A stretch of DNA of 32,321 bases, from the NCBI GenBank assembly GCA_000500915.1, contig AYNO01000025.1, forward strand, positions 1 to 32,321, written 5' to 3'. Source of the stretch: Rhodobacter sp. CACIA14H1. Lineage in GTDB: Bacteria > Pseudomonadota > Alphaproteobacteria > Rhodobacterales > Rhodobacteraceae. Position 1 is the first letter of the stretch, and each line of letters begins with the position of its first letter. The notes beneath the pieces were generated by a model. It made no database searches. It saw only the letters and a list, made by a program, of their open reading frames with translations, and was not told the DNA's origin. Made by a program: the position numbers and the translations under genes. Below, one piece after another: positions 1 through 7,153 of this stretch.

Positions 1-219
1 CAGCGACTCCGCCTCGCTGCGCAGCTTCGCCACCTCGAAGGGGCCGATGCCGTGGCGAGCCATCAGGACGCGGTCGATATGTTCCACCTCCTCGGCGGAA
101 TAGAGACCGTCGGTCTTGGCCACCCGGACCAGCAGCGCCGCCAGCGCAAGGCGGGCGTCGGGGTCGGGCAGGCGGGCGGGTTCGGGCGCGGACAGGGCGC
201 GGAGGATGGCTTGCAGCAT
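1..219 (-). CDS. TerB-family protein, N-terminal part (runs off the window)
   Basis: The minus strand from the ATG at 219 to the window edge is an open frame of exactly 73 codons. It encodes an Ala/Leu-rich helical segment with the acidic patch 'KTDGLYSAEEVEHID', typical of the TerB / tellurite-resistance-like fold (DUF533/TerB clan), where paired acidic residues near such a motif are thought to bind metal. The stop codon lies outside the window, so length and C-terminal domains are unknown. It is co-oriented with rlmJ, with a large inverted repeat between them. In alphaproteobacteria such short TerB proteins are widespread and usually have no shown role in tellurite resistance, so only family membership is claimed. 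Confidence 0.7.
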   Translation of the reverse strand, partial: MLQAILRALSAPEPARLPDPDARLALAALLVRVAKTDGLYSAEEVEHIDRVLMARHGIGPFEVAKLRSEAESL

Positions 220-284
220 GGGGGGAAGGATAGGGGCGCGGCGGGGCGGGGGCAAGCGGGGGTCACGACAAGGTTGCCTGCCGA

Positions 285-368
285 CCCCGTCCCGGGCTTG
301 ACCCGGGACCCCATCCCGTGCCGCGGTGACGGTATGGCAGGAGGTCCCGGGTCAAGCCCGGGACGGGG
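285..368. repeat. 26-bp perfect inverted repeat, intergenic palindromic element
   Basis: The left arm at 285-310 and the right arm at 343-368 are perfect reverse complements over 26 bases, around a 32-nt spacer. Each arm contains the palindrome CCCGGG twice (CCCGGGCTTGACCCGGG). The core 'CCGGGCTTGACCCGGG' resembles intergenic repeats that are common in alphaproteobacterial genomes. It lies between the 3' end of rlmJ and the 5' end of the TerB gene, both read leftwards, so the transcript would form a very stable hairpin. It could attenuate read-through or be a passive REP-like element. Confidence 0.85.
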
Positions 369-393
369 AAACACGCGGCACCGGTCCCCTGGC

Positions 394-1173
394 CTATCCC
401 AACCCCGCGAACAGCGCGTCTAGCCGCGCACATTCCGCCTCGATCCCGAAGGGCGCGTTCAGCATCCACATGCCGGTTCCCACCATGCGGTGCCCGTCCC
501 GCACGGGGGGAAAGCGCAGCTCGTGCCGGACCGCATCGGGATGCGCGGCCATCAGCGCCTTCAGCATCCCCTCATGCGATCCGTCGGTCAGGATGGGATA
601 CCACAGATAGACCAGCCCCACATTCCACTTCCGCACGATCTGCCCGATCACCTTGGGGATCGTCTGGTAATCCGCCTTCACCTCGTAGGACGGATCGATC
701 AGCACGATCCCTCGCCGCGGCGTCGGCGGCGTCACGGCCAGCGCCATCTCGAACCCGTCACGCTTCTGCAGATGGGCGCCCCACGGACCCAGCAGCGCCG
801 ACAAGGCCGCATGTTCCTGCGGATGCAGTTCCGCCAGATGCATCACATCCCCGTCGCGCAGCGCCATCGCCGCCAGCAGCGGCGACCCCGGATAGGCCGC
901 CGCACCATGCAGCGCCCGGACCCCGGCCAGCGACCGCCGGTAGGGATGGTCTGCCGGAAACCCCGCCTCGATCCGCGCGATGCCCGCCGCCGCCTCGCCG
1001 GTCTTTTCCGCCTCGGCCCCCGACAGGTCGTACAGCCCGCGCCCCGCATGGGTTTCGACATAGGACAGCGGTTTGTCCTTGCGCGTCAGGTAATCCAGCG
1101 TCCAGCACAGAAGCGCGTGCTTCTGGACATCCGCTAGGTTTCCGGCGTGATAGCTGTGCTGGTAGGAAAGCAT
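394..1173 (-). CDS. rlmJ: 23S rRNA (adenine(2030)-N6)-methyltransferase RlmJ
   Basis: The 259-residue protein has the RlmJ signature: an N-terminal YQHSYHAGN.ADV.KH segment (residues 4-19), the SAM-binding 'YVETHAGRGLYDL' (38-50), and the catalytic N6-adenine methyltransferase motif as IDPSYE (159-164) where E. coli has DPPY. By family knowledge it methylates A2030 of 23S rRNA using S-adenosylmethionine in the cytoplasm. Length fits the family (about 260-280). The Pro-to-Ser change in the motif keeps the Asp and Tyr and is tolerated in N6-adenine methyltransferases. It is divergent from the TerC gene across a 119-bp spacer. No terminator is evident other than the large inverted repeat downstream. 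Confidence 0.95.
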   Translation of the reverse strand: MLSYQHSYHAGNLADVQKHALLCWTLDYLTRKDKPLSYVETHAGRGLYDLSGAEAEKTGEAAAGIARIEAGFPADHPYRRSLAGVRALHGAAAYPGSPLLAAMALRDGDVMHLAELHPQEHAALSALLGPWGAHLQKRDGFEMALAVTPPTPRRGIVLIDPSYEVKADYQTIPKVIGQIVRKWNVGLVYLWYPILTDGSHEGMLKALMAAHPDAVRHELRFPPVRDGHRMVGTGMWMLNAPFGIEAECARLDALFAGLG

Positions 1174-1292
1174 CCCCCCGCCTAGCGCGGAACCGCCCTG
1201 TCCTGCAACACCCCGCGCCGTGATGTCCCGTTTACAGCATCCCGCAGAAGGCGTAGCCAGCCGGAAAACCCGAAAGCGGGAGTGCGAGGGAC

Positions 1293-2162
1293 ATGTTTGA
1301 AATCTTCACCGCCGAGGGTCTGACCGCCCTCGCGCAGGTCATTGCCATCGATCTCGTCCTGGCGGGTGACAATGCGGTGGTCATCGGTCTGGCCGCTGCC
1401 GGTCTGCCGAAGGAGTTGCGCACGAAGGCGATCCTCGTCGGCATCCTTGCCGCGACGGTGCTGCGCATCTGCTTTGCGCTGGTAACGACGCATCTGATGG
1501 CGATCACGGGGCTGGTCCTTGCCGGCGGCATCCTGCTGCTCTGGGTCTGCTGGAAGATGTGGCGCGAGTTGCGCGAAGGGCACGAGGCCGAGGAGCAGAC
1601 CGCCGCCGAGGCGCTGACCGGTCAGGACCTGAACCGCGACGGCGCCGTCGCCCCCGCCCCGCGCAAGACCTTCCGGCAGGCCGCGATCCAGATCATCGTG
1701 GCCGATGTGTCCATGAGCCTCGACAACGTCCTGGCCGTGGCGGGCGCGGCGCGGGAACATCCGGCCGTTCTCGTGATCGGTCTGGCTTTGTCCATCGCGC
1801 TGATGGGCCTTGCCGCCAGCTTCATCGCCCGGCTTCTGGGGCGCTATCGCTGGATTGCCTATGTCGGGCTGGCGATCATCCTCTACGTCGCGCTCAAGAT
1901 GATCCGGGAAGGCTGGCACGAGGTGGGCCGGGATGATGCAGATGATGGGCTGACCCCGCCGTCTTCCGCGACAGGGGGCGTCCGCGAGGGCCGCCTTTTT
2001 CATTCCCCGTTAACCTTGCGCTGCGATGGTCGGAGGCGGATTGACGGATATAGCGTAAAGGGGTATATAGCGTATATGAGATGGAGTGTCGAGATGTTGC
2101 CCGCGCTGCAGAAGAACTTGCGGAAATGCCGCCCGGTTTGCGTGGCCGGATGCTGCGACTGA
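1293..2162 (+). CDS. TerC/YjbE-family integral membrane protein (C-terminal end doubtful)
   Basis: The protein is a multi-helix membrane protein with the paired TerC motifs 'DLVLAGDNAVV' near residue 20 and 'DVSMSLDNVLAV' near residue 145. In this family these acidic/Asn motifs are linked to metal (Mn2+/Ca2+) transport or exoenzyme loading. The start ATG at 1293 follows GAGGGA. The family-like part ends near residue 209 ('IREGWHEV', about 1920). The frame then stays open for 80 low-complexity, Arg/Cys-rich residues. These run through a terminator-like hairpin (1974-2000), a promoter (2041-2069) and the start of the next gene. Both other frames close at once (TGA at 1934 and 1951). The extension is therefore probably an artefact of a lost stop or small indel, and the true protein is about 210-220 residues. 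No yybP-ykoY riboswitch was recognised upstream. Confidence 0.85.
   Translation: MFEIFTAEGLTALAQVIAIDLVLAGDNAVVIGLAAAGLPKELRTKAILVGILAATVLRICFALVTTHLMAITGLVLAGGILLLWVCWKMWRELREGHEAEEQTAAEALTGQDLNRDGAVAPAPRKTFRQAAIQIIVADVSMSLDNVLAVAGAAREHPAVLVIGLALSIALMGLAASFIARLLGRYRWIAYVGLAIILYVALKMIREGWHEVGRDDADDGLTPPSSATGGVREGRLFHSPLTLRCDGRRRIDGYSVKGYIAYMRWSVEMLPALQKNLRKCRPVCVAGCCD
1974..2000 (+). terminator. Probable Rho-independent terminator of the terC gene
   Basis: G77-G80 pairs with C92-C95 (numbering from 1900) and CC at 1982-1983 pairs with GG at 1989-1990, with one T/C mismatch. The stem is followed directly by TTTTT at 1996-2000. The element lies inside the extended terC reading frame, which supports a true stop upstream of it. 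The imperfect stem limits confidence. Confidence 0.5.
2041..2077 (+). promoter_or_regulatory. Promoter and probable autoregulatory operator of the higBA-like pair
   Basis: A near-consensus sigma-70 type promoter is visible: TTGACG at 2041-2046, a 17-nt spacer, and TATATA at 2064-2069. The 10-bp sequence ATATAGCGTA occurs twice, at 2048-2057 and 2065-2074. The second copy extends to ATATAGCGTATAT, an almost perfect palindrome over the -10 box and the expected transcription start. Spacing of the copies is 17 bp. This is the layout expected for repression by the XRE antitoxin or toxin-antitoxin complex. The expected +1 falls at about 2076, so the transcript may be leaderless. Confidence 0.7.
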
Positions 2163-2395
2163 TCTCATTGGTCGAAGCCTACGGTCTTCAGGCGCTGGTT
2201 GCCCCGCATGGACGGCAGATCGATGGAAAGCTCTGGGAAATGCGCGTGACCGCGGCTGAAGGGATCGCACGAGGGTTCTATGTGGCGCTGCGGGGCAAGC
2301 GGCTCGTGGTGTTGCACGTTTTTGCGAAGAAAACCCAGAAGACGCCGAAACGGGCAATCGAGCTGGCGATCGAACGGATGCAGGAGGTCGGGTGA
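2081..2395 (+). CDS. HigB/RelE-type toxin (Gp49-like family), N-terminus possibly frameshifted
   Basis: The 104-residue product ends with the family hallmark 'HVFAKKTQKTPKRAIELA' and has the central 'GKLWEMRV' and 'GIARGFYVAL' segments of phage-derived Gp49-like HigB toxins. These are ribosome-dependent or free mRNA endoribonucleases. The gene precedes and overlaps its antitoxin, the usual order for HigBA. The ATG at 2081 has no Shine-Dalgarno. Another ATG at 2076, at the expected transcription start, opens with 'MRWSVEML', which looks like a true HigB N-terminus (typically W-x-VE-x-L), but is out of frame with the rest. One extra base near 2098-2101 would join the two, giving 'VEML-ARAAEELAEMPPGL'. 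So the gene may carry a one-base deletion or sequencing error. Confidence 0.85.
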   Translation: MECRDVARAAEELAEMPPGLRGRMLRLISLVEAYGLQALVAPHGRQIDGKLWEMRVTAAEGIARGFYVALRGKRLVVLHVFAKKTQKTPKRAIELAIERMQEVG

Positions 2396-2673
2396 TGCCG
2401 GGAATACCGTTCAGCGAAGTGAAGGCGCGGTTGTTGGCCGATCCGGACACGGCAAGGGCCTATGACGAAGCCGTGGAAGAATACGCCGCCCTCGAAGCAA
2501 TGATCCGTGCGCGGGCCGGAAGCGGACTCACACAGGCCGAACTGGCCGAACGGATGGGGACGACACAATCTGCCATCGCCCGTCTGGAGAGCGGGCGTGT
2601 GTCCCCTACGGTGGAGACGTTGCAGAAATATGCCCGTGCGCTGGGCAAACGGCTGAAGATCGAGATGGTGTGA
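2395..2673 (+). CDS. HigA-like antitoxin, XRE-family HTH protein
   Basis: The 92-residue protein has a central XRE helix-turn-helix (residues 45-84; 'LTQAELAERMGTTQSAIAR' then 'ESGRVSPTVETLQKYARALGK'). It neutralises the cognate HigB-like toxin and binds its own promoter in known systems. The start ATG at 2395 overlaps the toxin stop as TGATG and follows AGGAGG at 2382-2387 with 7-nt spacing, which favours it over the GTG at 2392. The strong internal ribosome site allows antitoxin production in excess of the toxin. The region is visibly less GC-rich than its surroundings upstream, consistent with acquisition as a cassette. Confidence 0.9.
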   Translation: MPGIPFSEVKARLLADPDTARAYDEAVEEYAALEAMIRARAGSGLTQAELAERMGTTQSAIARLESGRVSPTVETLQKYARALGKRLKIEMV

Positions 2674-2679
2674 CGCAAG

Positions 2680-2704
2680 CGCGATTTCCGGCATGGAAAT
2701 CGCG
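2680..2704. terminator. Bidirectional hairpin between higA and pyrG
   Basis: CGCGATTTCC (2680-2689) and GGAAATCGCG (2695-2704) form a perfect 10-bp stem with a 5-nt loop, between convergent genes. It is followed on the plus strand by TCTTCT rather than a clean T-run, so termination strength is uncertain. Confidence 0.6.
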
Positions 2705-2727
2705 TCTTCTGCGGAAACTTTCGCCGG

Positions 2728-4371
2728 TCACACCAGACGGCTGACCTCCACCGCCGCCCGCACGAAATCGGCGAACAGCGGATGGGGGGCGAAGGGCTTG
2801 GACTTCAGTTCCGGATGGAACTGCACGCCGATGAACCACGGATGGTCCTTGACCTCCACGATTTCCGGCAGCCGGCCGTCGGGCGACATGCCCGAGAAGA
2901 TCAGCCCGCACTTTTCAAGCTTGTCGCGGTACTGGATGTCCACCTCGTAGCGGTGGCGGTGGCGTTCCTCGATCACGGGGCTACCATAGACCGACGCGAC
3001 CCGCGACCCGTCCTTCAGATGCGCAGTATAGGCGCCAAGCCGCATCGTGCCGCCCTTGTCATCCGTCACCTTGCGGGCGACGACATGGTTTCCCTGCACC
3101 CATTCCTTCAGGTGATAGACGACGGGGGTAAAGCGTTTCTCGCCCGCCTCGTGATCGAATTCCTCGGACCCTGCATTGGACACGCCGACAAGGTTCCGCG
3201 CCGCCTCGATCACGGCCATCTGCATCCCCAGACAGATGCCCAGATAGGGGATCTTCTTTTCCCGCGCGAATTGCGCGGCCTTGATCTTGCCTTCCGTCCC
3301 CCGTTCCCCGAAGCCGCCGGGGACGAGGATGGCGTGGAAATTCTCGAGATACGGGGCAGGATCCTCGCGTTCGAAGATTTCCGCGTCGATCCATTCGGCC
3401 CGCACCTTCGTCCGGTTGGCCATGCCGCCATGCGTCAGCGCCTCGGCGATGGATTTATAGGCATCCTCAAGCTGAGTGTACTTGCCCACGATGGCCACGC
3501 GCACCTCGCCCTCGGGGTGGCTGATGCGGTCCATCACGTCTTCCCAGCGGGCAAGGTTGGGCTTCGGCGCAGGCGTGATGCCGAAGGCATCCAGCACCGC
3601 CTGATCCAGCCCCGCCCGGTGATAGGCAAGCGGCGCCTCGTAGATCGTCTTCAGGTCATAGGCCGGGATAACCGCATCCTTCCGCACGTTGCAGAACAGC
3701 GCGATCTTTTCCCGTTCGCGGTCCGGGATCGGATGTTCCGACCGGCAGACCAGCACGTCAGGCGCAAGACCGATCGACTGCAGCTCCTTCACCGAATGCT
3801 GGGTGGGCTTCGTCTTCAACTCGCCGCTGGCCGACAGATAGGGCAGCAGCGTCAGGTGCATCAGGATCGACTGCCCGCGCGGGCGTTCGTGGATGAACTG
3901 GCGGATCGCCTCGAAGAAGGGCAGGCCTTCGATATCCCCCACCGTGCCGCCGATCTCGCACAGCATGAAATCGACCTCGTCATCCCCGATGCGCAGGAAA
4001 TTCTTGATCTCGTTCGTGACGTGCGGAATGACCTGGATCGTCTTGCCGAGGTAATCCCCCCGACGCTCCTTCTCCAGCACGTTGGAATAGATGCGGCCCG
4101 ACGAGATGGAATCCGTCTGCCGCGCATGGACACCGGTGAAGCGTTCGTAATGGCCAAGGTCCAGATCGGTTTCCGCCCCGTCATCGGTCACGAAGACCTC
4201 GCCATGTTCGAAGGGCGACATCGTGCCGGGATCGACGTTCAGATAGGGGTCCAGCTTCCGCAGCCGCACCGTGTATCCCCGCGCCTGCAACAACGCGCCC
4301 AGTGCGGCGGAAGCCAGACCCTTGCCGAGTGACGAGACCACGCCGCCCGTGATGAAGATATAGCGCGCCAT
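2728..4371 (-). CDS. pyrG: CTP synthase (glutamine-hydrolysing)
   Basis: The 547-residue protein is a full-length PyrG. It has the synthetase P-loop '[10 protein letters not shown]' (9-18), '[13 protein letters not shown]', and a C-terminal class I glutaminase domain with nucleophile Cys380 in 'GICLGMQ' and partners His519 and Glu521 in 'QFHPE'. It converts UTP, ATP and glutamine to CTP in the cytoplasm. It lies downstream of secG on the same strand with a 156-nt gap that holds a striking leader stem (4378-4442). It converges on the toxin-antitoxin pair. The start is ATG at 4371 with GGGAG six bases upstream. Confidence 0.98.
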   Translation of the reverse strand: MARYIFITGGVVSSLGKGLASAALGALLQARGYTVRLRKLDPYLNVDPGTMSPFEHGEVFVTDDGAETDLDLGHYERFTGVHARQTDSISSGRIYSNVLEKERRGDYLGKTIQVIPHVTNEIKNFLRIGDDEVDFMLCEIGGTVGDIEGLPFFEAIRQFIHERPRGQSILMHLTLLPYLSASGELKTKPTQHSVKELQSIGLAPDVLVCRSEHPIPDREREKIALFCNVRKDAVIPAYDLKTIYEAPLAYHRAGLDQAVLDAFGITPAPKPNLARWEDVMDRISHPEGEVRVAIVGKYTQLEDAYKSIAEALTHGGMANRTKVRAEWIDAEIFEREDPAPYLENFHAILVPGGFGERGTEGKIKAAQFAREKKIPYLGICLGMQMAVIEAARNLVGVSNAGSEEFDHEAGEKRFTPVVYHLKEWVQGNHVVARKVTDDKGGTMRLGAYTAHLKDGSRVASVYGSPVIEERHRHRYEVDIQYRDKLEKCGLIFSGMSPDGRLPEIVEVKDHPWFIGVQFHPELKSKPFAPHPLFADFVRAAVEVSRLV

Positions 4372-4377
4372 GGTGTT

Positions 4378-4442
4378 CTCCCGTGATCAAGTCTCATCAA
4401 TACGACCCGATTCCGGCCAAGGGAATCGCATCATCACGGGAG
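4378..4442 (-). promoter_or_regulatory. pyrG leader stem-loop that sequesters the Shine-Dalgarno
   Basis: On the mRNA (minus strand) CTCCCGTGAT (4442-4433) is perfectly complementary to ATCACGGGAG (4387-4378). The second arm contains the pyrG Shine-Dalgarno GGGAG, which lies 6 nt before the ATG. Inside the 45-nt loop is a further hairpin, GATTCC/GGAATC (4427-4422 with 4414-4409). The arrangement would hide the ribosome site when the outer stem forms. Regulation of translation is inferred. No known ligand-binding fold was recognised. Confidence 0.6.
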
Positions 4443-4527
4443 TTAAGCTGTAACGCAGGTTCCGGCATTGCGCAACCGGACCGCAAGATGCAGCCGTTCC
4501 CGTGGCATTTCCGTCAAGAAGTGGTGG

Positions 4528-4920
4528 TCAGTCGTTCGTGGCCGGTGCGGCCGGCGGCGTTGCGGGCGCATCGGCGGCCGGCGGCGCCAGCGGTGCATCT
4601 GCGGGGGCGGGCGGCAGCAGGTCGGACCCGGCGGGGGCCTGACCCTCCTCTGCGGCGGGGGCCTCGACGCCGATCTGGTCCAGCACCGATTCCGAATCCG
4701 CCTTGCTGGCCGCAAGGTAGGTCAGCGTCATCGAGGTCACGATGAAGGCGGCGGCAAAGACCCATGTCAGCTTCTGCAGCGCGGTGGCCGCCCCGCGGCC
4801 CGTCATCACGGAATTGCCGCCGCCCATGCCCAGACCGCCACCCTCGGACCGCTGCAGCAGCACGATGCCGACCAGCAGCAGGGCAAGGATCAGGTGGATG
4901 GTGAGGACGACGTTTTCCAT
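4528..4920 (-). CDS. secG: Preprotein translocase subunit SecG
   Basis: The 130-residue protein has two hydrophobic helices (about 3-22 and 50-70) flanking the conserved loop 'LLQRSEGGGLGMGGG' (21-35). This is the diagnostic SecG layout. SecG is a non-essential small partner of SecYE that assists SecA-driven export in the inner membrane. The C-terminal 55 residues form an Ala/Pro/Asp tail typical of Rhodobacterales SecG. The gene precedes pyrG, a conserved neighbour pair in this group. Confidence 0.95.
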   Translation of the reverse strand: MENVVLTIHLILALLLVGIVLLQRSEGGGLGMGGGNSVMTGRGAATALQKLTWVFAAAFIVTSMTLTYLAASKADSESVLDQIGVEAPAAEEGQAPAGSDLLPPAPADAPLAPPAADAPATPPAAPATND

Positions 4921-4948
4921 ATGCAGGCTTTCCGCGAACTGACGCGCC

Positions 4949-4977
4949 TATCTAGGCGCAAGCCGGATAGGGCGCAA
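4949..4977 (-). promoter_or_regulatory. Probable secG-pyrG promoter
   Basis: On the minus strand TTGCGC (4977-4972) and TAGATA (4954-4949) are separated by exactly 17 nt. This would place +1 near 4942, about 20 nt upstream of the secG ATG. It is the only good sigma-70 match in the short spacer to the VOC gene. Confidence 0.5.
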
Positions 4978-4998
4978 GTGGGCGCGTCACGGGTCGCG

Positions 4999-5388
4999 TT
5001 ACGGCGCCGGCGCCTGCTCGCAGACGGCGGAAAGCTTGTTCCCGTCCGGATCGCGCACATAGCAGGCATAGAAGGACGCACCGAAGGGCCGCAGCCCCGG
5101 CGCCCCCTCGTCGGTGCCGCCCTGCGCCAGCGCGGCGCGGTGGAAGGCATCCACCGCATCGCGGCTTCCGGCCACCAGGGCGGGCATGGACCCGTTGCCC
5201 ACCGTCGCGGGCCGCCCGTCGAAGGGCCGCGTGATCCACAGGCGGCAGCGCGAGTCACCGGGGGCGGCATAGCCCGCCTCCGTCTCCAGTGTCCGCAGGC
5301 GGGCAAGGCCCAGCGTCGCCAGGACGGGGTCGTAGAAGCGGATCGCGCAGCCAAGGTCGTTGGTGCCGAGGGTGATGTAGAGGAACAT
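4999..5388 (-). CDS. VOC-family protein (glyoxalase/bleomycin-resistance fold)
   Basis: The protein of about 129 residues begins 'MFLYITLGTNDLGCAIRFYD' and ends with 'FYACYVRDPDGNKLSAVCE'. These are the beta-alpha-beta-beta-beta module ends of the vicinal oxygen chelate superfamily, with the conserved 'DPDGNK' near the C-terminus. Substrate cannot be deduced. Members include glyoxalases, dioxygenases and antibiotic-binding proteins. An in-frame TTG at 5424 would add 12 Arg-rich residues, but the ATG at 5388 fits the fold start. The gene is divergent from purA, and the palindromes at 5429-5472 lie between them. Confidence 0.85.
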   Translation of the reverse strand: MFLYITLGTNDLGCAIRFYDPVLATLGLARLRTLETEAGYAAPGDSRCRLWITRPFDGRPATVGNGSMPALVAGSRDAVDAFHRAALAQGGTDEGAPGLRPFGASFYACYVRDPDGNKLSAVCEQAPAP

Positions 5389-5428
5389 GCGGGCGAGCCT
5401 GCCGCGACGACACCCTTGTGGCAAGGTT

Positions 5429-5472
5429 CAAATTTCTTCGAAGAAATTTGCAAATTCGTTCGAACGAATTTG
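5429..5472. repeat. Two adjacent 22-bp perfect palindromes
   Basis: Positions 5429-5450 (half-site CAAATTTCTTC) and 5451-5472 (half-site CAAATTCGTTC) are each perfect 22-bp palindromes, directly abutting. They share the outer CAAATT/AATTTG and the centre TTCGAA and differ only in the middle of each arm. They are strongly AT-rich in a GC-rich genome. They lie in the divergent spacer between the VOC gene and purA. They could be dimeric-protein operators or a repeat family of Rhodobacterales. Confidence 0.85.
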
Positions 5473-5506
5473 GTTGCTGCCCGCCCCGCCCGCGACCATT
5501 TCCCCG

Positions 5507-5535
5507 TTTCCATCCCCCCCGCACCCCGCTATAGG
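5507..5535 (+). promoter_or_regulatory. Possible purA promoter
   Basis: TTTCCA (5507-5512), a 17-nt spacer, and TATAGG (5530-5535) lie about 36 nt upstream of the purA ATG. The match to the -35 consensus is moderate. The twin palindromes end 34 nt upstream of this -35 element. Confidence 0.4.
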
Positions 5536-5570
5536 ACGCACGGTTTCACCGGACCGGAAAAGGACAGCCG

Positions 5571-6863
<1,293 letters not shown>

Positions 6864-6869
6864 GGACGC

Positions 6870-7103
6870 ATGGCGCTGACCTACAAGACCCGACGCCGCC
6901 TGTCGCTGCTGATCCTGCTGGTCGGGCTGCCGCTCTACATCATCGTGGCGGTCAATGTCGTGGGCCTGTTCGACCGCCCGCCGATCTGGCTTGAACTGCT
7001 GGTCTATGTCGGCCTCGGCATCCTCTGGGCGCTGCCTTTCAAGGCGGTGTTCAAGGGGATCGGGCAGGCCGATCCCGAAGCGCCGCAGGACCGGGACGAA
7101 TAA
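6870..7103 (+). CDS. DUF2842 small membrane protein
   Basis: The 77-residue protein has a basic N-terminus ('YKTRRR') and two hydrophobic helices (about 13-33 and 41-60), ending in an acidic tail. The pattern and the position directly behind purA match DUF2842, a short alphaproteobacterial family of unknown function. It is probably an inner-membrane protein. Translation may be coupled to purA (6-nt gap). Confidence 0.85.
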   Translation: MALTYKTRRRLSLLILLVGLPLYIIVAVNVVGLFDRPPIWLELLVYVGLGILWALPFKAVFKGIGQADPEAPQDRDE

Positions 7104-7106
7104 GAA

Positions 7107-7130
7107 GGGGCGGACCCGCAGGCCCGCCCC
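7107..7130. terminator. Hairpin between convergent DUF2842 and the 828-residue gene
   Basis: GGGGCGG (7107-7113) pairs with CCGCCCC (7124-7130) around a 10-nt loop, just after the DUF2842 stop and 23 nt beyond the opposing gene's stop. There is no T-run on either strand, so it is only a candidate terminator. Confidence 0.45.
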
Positions 7131-7153
7131 GTGCAGGGTCCGAGTGGCAGCTC

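Noticed and set aside
1174-1292. yybP-ykoY manganese riboswitch or other leader before the TerC gene
   Set aside because: Only a 4-bp CCCG/CGGG hairpin was seen; the conserved riboswitch loops are not present.
2782-4332. 516-codon plus-strand open frame over pyrG
   Set aside because: It is antisense to a complete, unmistakable CTP synthase and has no recognisable motif. Similar shadows over sdaA, amidase and pot genes were dropped for the same reason.
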